A stretch of DNA of 64,000 nucleotides from contig SHBX01000002.1 of NCBI GenBank assembly GCA_004211785.1, positions 1 through 64,000 on the forward strand, read 5' to 3'. This stretch comes from Winogradskyella sp. (GTDB lineage: Bacteria; Bacteroidota; Bacteroidia; Flavobacteriales; Flavobacteriaceae). The notes below the pieces were generated by a model. The model saw only the letters and a list, made by a program, of their open reading frames with translations, was not told the origin of the DNA and made no database searches. Every line of letters begins with the position of its first letter. The stretch's first letter is position 1. This document shows positions 60,875 to 64,000 of the stretch, piece after piece. A program made the translations under genes and the position numbers.

Positions 60875-61975
60875 CTAAAGTGCGCCTTTTTGATTCTTAA
60901 AAAAAGCATCTGCTTGTAATTGCATCAATTCGCGCGCTTTTTTGTGTTTGTAGTTAATTACTTCTTCTTCATCAGCAATGTCGTTGTAGACTTTGTTGTT
61001 GACATCATTATCCGTTTTTAATAATAGTTTACGCTCATTAACCTTTTGCATTGTCCAAGTCTTAACCGTTGTTTCCTGGTCTTGCAAACGGAAATCAAAC
61101 TCACCTTTTGGAGATAATAATTTTGCAAAAATTGGAGATGTTTCAATGGCTAGAAATAATAAGAAGATAAAAAAGGATGGAAGCCAAGGTAACTCACTTA
61201 ATGCGTTAACACGAGCCATCAAGCCATCAAAGTTGTCGATAACAGGTTGAGAGCTGGCAACATTTGCTTTTTGAGTCGTTTGAAGCTCAGCAATCTCAGA
61301 TTCAATTGTTGTAATTTTTGCTTTATTATCTGTTTTAAGTTGTTGCAATTCTGCTAATGCAGCATCATGCTTTTCACGCTTTTCTTTATACACAGGACCT
61401 TTGCCCAAAAGTTGAGTTCCTGCAGTGCCTTCAGCTTCAGAAATATATGTGTCATAAAGTGTATTAACTTCAGCTTCTTTAGAATCTATTTCAGATTGAA
61501 GCACAACGATATCATTTTCTAATCCTGTAATTTTAGGTGTAAATTGCTGGGCTATCTGATTCTGGTTGGCAAGTGTTAAGTCGTTTTTCTGCTCCAACAG
61601 AACTTGGTTAATTTCCTTTTCAAAAATCTTAAGTTCTAAAGGTTTAGAAATTACTATAGCTATAATTACAGCCAATAAAATCCTCGGAGATGCTTGAATA
61701 ATTTCATCAATAACATTATCTCGCTTTTTTATTGTTGAAACTATATAGCGGTCAAGATTAAAAATAAGCAAGCCCCAAATCAATCCAAAAAAGATGGCAG
61801 AATATAGTGTGTCAAATACTGTATATAGTGCATAACTAGCTGCTATAGTTGCCATAACGGCGGTAAAAAACACAGTAGCGCCAATACCCGCATATTTATT
61901 TTGTTCGCCTATTGAACATTTTTTGAGTATATCGGTATCTGCTCCTGAGCAGATAATAAAAAATTGCTTTAGCAT
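60875..61975 (-). CDS. DUF4407 membrane protein with a long coiled coil
   Basis: The 366-residue protein has the DUF4407 layout: helices 30-55, 59-75 and 95-110, a long coiled coil of about 100 residues (positions 125-240: KEAEVNTLYDTY..., EKHDAALAELQQLKTDNKAKITTIESEIAELQ), one further membrane helix (FFIFLLFLAIETSPIFAKLL at 257-276) and a charged C-terminal tail. The function of the family is unknown. Confidence 0.9.
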   Translation of the reverse strand: MLKQFFIICSGADTDILKKCSIGEQNKYAGIGATVFFTAVMATIAASYALYTVFDTLYSAIFFGLIWGLLIFNLDRYIVSTIKKRDNVIDEIIQASPRILLAVIIAIVISKPLELKIFEKEINQVLLEQKNDLTLANQNQIAQQFTPKITGLENDIVVLQSEIDSKEAEVNTLYDTYISEAEGTAGTQLLGKGPVYKEKREKHDAALAELQQLKTDNKAKITTIESEIAELQTTQKANVASSQPVIDNFDGLMARVNALSELPWLPSFFIFLLFLAIETSPIFAKLLSPKGEFDFRLQDQETTVKTWTMQKVNERKLLLKTDNDVNNKVYNDIADEEEVINYKHKKARELMQLQADAFFKNQKGAL

Positions 61976-62050
61976 AATGATTTGTTTTTGATTGTGATGG
62001 TTGTTGGACTATTAGAACGCTAAATGTTTGGTTTTGTTACAGTTTTAAAG

Positions 62051-62080
62051 AAAAAAACCTCCAAATGGAGGCTCTTTTTT
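62051..62080 (-). terminator. Terminator of the proline-rich modular gene
   Basis: On the minus strand GCCTCCA and TGGAGG pair around two T, followed by TTTTTTT. It is 16 bp after the stop codon. Confidence 0.85.
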
Positions 62081-62096
62081 GATTAAATACTTAATC

Positions 62097-64000
62097 TTAA
62101 TTATGCTTTTTTGTTGGCGGTGGTGGCGGTGGAGGTAAAGTCGCTCTTTCTTCTTCAGTAAGCTCATTAGATTTTTTATAATAGCTTTTACCGTTTAAAG
62201 TAATTTTTATGTAAGGTCTTATAGGCGCAATTGGTCTATCAACCATTTTTTTATTTTTCTTAGAAAGTCTAAAATACATACTTCCTAACTCAGAAAATAA
62301 AGCTTCCATTTTTTCCTTCTCGCTGTCTGTCTTATATATGTAATGGGGTGGAATATCTAATAATTTTTTATAAGCTATATACTTTTCCTTATATTCTTTA
62401 ACTGGGTTATTATCTGTTTTACTATAAAGCAAAATATTTTTATTTTTTTTAGAATAGGTTTTAAACAAATTAGAGTAAATAGATTGAAGATCTTGAGTGC
62501 TCATTTTAGCACCTTTCTTATCTGAAAAACTCAACACATTGTTTTTGCCTTCTTCAAAAGTAACATTTGCTTCTTGGTGTGTTTCCAAATATTTTTCAAT
62601 TTCAGAAGAGTTACTACTAGTATTGTTTAGCTTATAAGTAACAGATTTAGTTTGGCTTTTACTGACCTTTAAAATGAGTTGTCTAGTTTGATAATCTATT
62701 GAACCAGATTTTATTTTAGTTTCAGGAGCCTTGTCAGTAAATACTAATTTTATATCATCAGCATTTGGTCCACCTTTACTTTTTGATTTTTTTGGAGCTG
62801 GCGGAGGAGGCGGTGGTGGAGGCAAGACATTACCTTTATCGTCCGTGATATAACCATCTTTGTTGTAATAGGTTTTTTTTCCTTTGTAAACGATATAATA
62901 ATGAGATTCTCCGTTGTCTAAAACTTCGTAACCAGATTTAGCGCCTTTACGAGTGTTTTTTATAATCTCATTTAAGGTTTTCTTTTTACCGTTTTTGTAC
63001 TGTTTTACTTTTGTTGGCGGAGGAGGTGGCGGAGGTGGAATATTTGGAAACACTTCTGCATTAGTCTTTTGTTTCTCCGTCATTCGGCTATAAATAGACT
63101 TGTACTTTTCTATATCTTTCTGCTTAATTATAGGATAGTCTGCATTTTTATTAGATTTTGCTTTGCTAATTTGATTACTCAGCTTTTTAGCCCAAGCATT
63201 GTATTCAGCAACTTCTTTTGCTGTAGGTGTTTTTTGTTGATCAGTAATTTTATTAACTACAACCGCAGTTGGCATAGGCCACTCAGTTACTAAAACAGCT
63301 TCAGGCAAAGATTCGGTATTTTCTTTTTGAGCTTTTGACATCCTATCATATATAGAATTGTGATACCTAAAGATTTCATCGTTAATCATGTGAGGATATC
63401 CTTCAACTTTTTCAGATTCTGGCATTTTTAAAAACTTCGCCTTCATCTTTTTTGCCCAAGTATTATATTCAGCAATTTCTTTTGCCGTTGCTGGGTTTTG
63501 TTGTTTTTGATTGTTTGCATTATCCGCGAAAGGTGTATTCCCCTTACTTCGTATGACTTCCTGATTTTTAGTAACTAAACGATGAAAGCCATAATCTAAA
63601 AGCGAATTATATATAAACCATACTTCCTCGTTAGACTCCTTACCTGTAAACGTTAAATGAATATTGATAATCTTATTACGTATTTCAGATGAAATGTCTT
63701 GATGCAATTGATTAACTGTCGAGACAAATGATTTTTTATTAGTCTTAATCCCATCTACTTCATAGTTACCATCATTAAAGACTTTTATACTAATGCTTCT
63801 AGCAGTATTTGAACTCTTTTTAGCAGGAATTGGCGAAGCTGTTTTTATATTATTAGCTTTTATTTCATTAGAAGAAAATGTTTTGTAAATTTCATCTGCT
63901 TTGGTTTTTAAGATAATTAGTTCAGAATTATCGGTTTGCGAACCTTTTAAATAATCTTTAATTGCATTAGAATATTTCTTAGTTGCTTTATTGTATCGTT
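62097..64000 (-). CDS. Large proline-rich modular protein (5' end outside the window)
   Basis: The frame stays open from the stop at 62097 to the window edge, with no start codon upstream of 63707, so at least 634 residues are present. From N to C: a helical region (RYNKATKKYSNAIKDYL), a beta-rich domain resembling the periplasmic part of ExbD/TolR (IKVFNDGNYEVDGIKTNKK...ALLDYGFHRL-like), two 60- to 70-residue modules (TAKEIAEYNTWAKK...; TAKEVAEYNAWAKK...IYSRMTEKQKTNAEVFP), then three proline runs of seven or eight, each after a module. I know similar C-termini in Flavobacteriaceae M56 peptidases, so an M56 domain may lie outside the window. This is an inference. Confidence 0.6.
   Translation of the reverse strand, partial: RYNKATKKYSNAIKDYLKGSQTDNSELIILKTKADEIYKTFSSNEIKANNIKTASPIPAKKSSNTARSISIKVFNDGNYEVDGIKTNKKSFVSTVNQLHQDISSEIRNKIINIHLTFTGKESNEEVWFIYNSLLDYGFHRLVTKNQEVIRSKGNTPFADNANNQKQQNPATAKEIAEYNTWAKKMKAKFLKMPESEKVEGYPHMINDEIFRYHNSIYDRMSKAQKENTESLPEAVLVTEWPMPTAVVVNKITDQQKTPTAKEVAEYNAWAKKLSNQISKAKSNKNADYPIIKQKDIEKYKSIYSRMTEKQKTNAEVFPNIPPPPPPPPTKVKQYKNGKKKTLNEIIKNTRKGAKSGYEVLDNGESHYYIVYKGKKTYYNKDGYITDDKGNVLPPPPPPPPAPKKSKSKGGPNADDIKLVFTDKAPETKIKSGSIDYQTRQLILKVSKSQTKSVTYKLNNTSSNSSEIEKYLETHQEANVTFEEGKNNVLSFSDKKGAKMSTQDLQSIYSNLFKTYSKKNKNILLYSKTDNNPVKEYKEKYIAYKKLLDIPPHYIYKTDSEKEKMEALFSELGSMYFRLSKKNKKMVDRPIAPIRPYIKITLNGKSYYKKSNELTEEERATLPPPPPPPTKKHN

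Noticed and set aside
1-64000. Phage, integrative element, insertion sequence, CRISPR or defence island
   Set aside because: No transposase, integrase, phage structural gene, Cas gene, restriction enzyme or regularly spaced repeats were seen; composition is even and the genes are mostly core functions.

Overview
The window looks like chromosomal DNA of a marine-type Flavobacteriaceae bacterium (Bacteroidota). The evidence is the low G+C, the sigma-A promoters of the TTTG-N18/19-TAnnTTTG type, a type IX secretion C-terminal sorting domain, lipoproteins of the kind common in this family (DUF4296 and DUF6252-like), DUF4271, DUF4407, a PEP-carboxykinase-type metabolism, and many paired BlaI/M56 and TPR-kinase genes. 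I would place it near Winogradskyella, Olleya, Psychroserpens or Lacinutrix, but the genus is a guess. There is no phage, insertion sequence, integrase, CRISPR array or rRNA operon. The content is mostly core genome with a few accessory clusters.

Layout. 1-4.8 kb: membrane zinc peptidase, BI-1-like protein, Lrp regulator, lipoprotein, saccharopine-dehydrogenase-like enzyme and DUF423. 4.8-13.5 kb: pckA, hemD with DUF4271, a dolichol-phosphate-mannose-synthase-like enzyme with pyrC and DUF4296, an NAD-dependent epimerase and tyrS. 13-19.5 kb: YHS protein, LuxE-like protein, secreted lamin-tail protein, a PhoB/PhoR-like two-component pair and a MurG-like glycosyltransferase. 19.6-28.3 kb: trmB, LysE, an alkyltransferase-like protein, an Fe-S/redox run (Mrp, NifU C-domain, ferredoxin reductase, ferredoxin), a phosphoesterase, glutaryl-CoA dehydrogenase and the rpsP-rimM-methyltransferase group. 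28.4-35.6 kb: Asp-rich lipoprotein, dnaE carrying its own proofreading exonuclease domain, trxA, DUF58 and tRNA-Asp.

35.6-45 kb is the regulatory stretch. It has a structured gap after the tRNA, an FG-GAP protein, a small secreted peptide, a TPR sensor kinase with its response regulator, and a BlaI-M56 peptidase unit followed by TPR and TonB-like lipoprotein genes. Two regulatory arrangements stand out. Three copies of AACTAA-N4-TTAGTT lie over the blaI-like promoter. Two TACGG-T5-CCGTA palindromes lie 22 bp apart, upstream of a promoter and terminator that enclose no gene, which suggests a small RNA under activator control.

45-53 kb holds envelope and housekeeping genes (BI-1, outer-membrane proteins, GT2, LPG-synthase-like membrane protein, ruvC, hemW, a cyclase-family protein, GNAT). 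53.2-59 kb is a compact trans-4-hydroxy-L-proline catabolic cluster: a divergent AraC regulator, then deaminase, semialdehyde dehydrogenase, epimerase and D-amino-acid dehydrogenase. Together these can convert hydroxyproline to 2-oxoglutarate. 59-64 kb has PhnA and DUF1272 zinc-ribbon proteins, a SnoaL-like lipoprotein, DUF4407, and the truncated 3' part of a large proline-rich modular protein that runs off the right edge.
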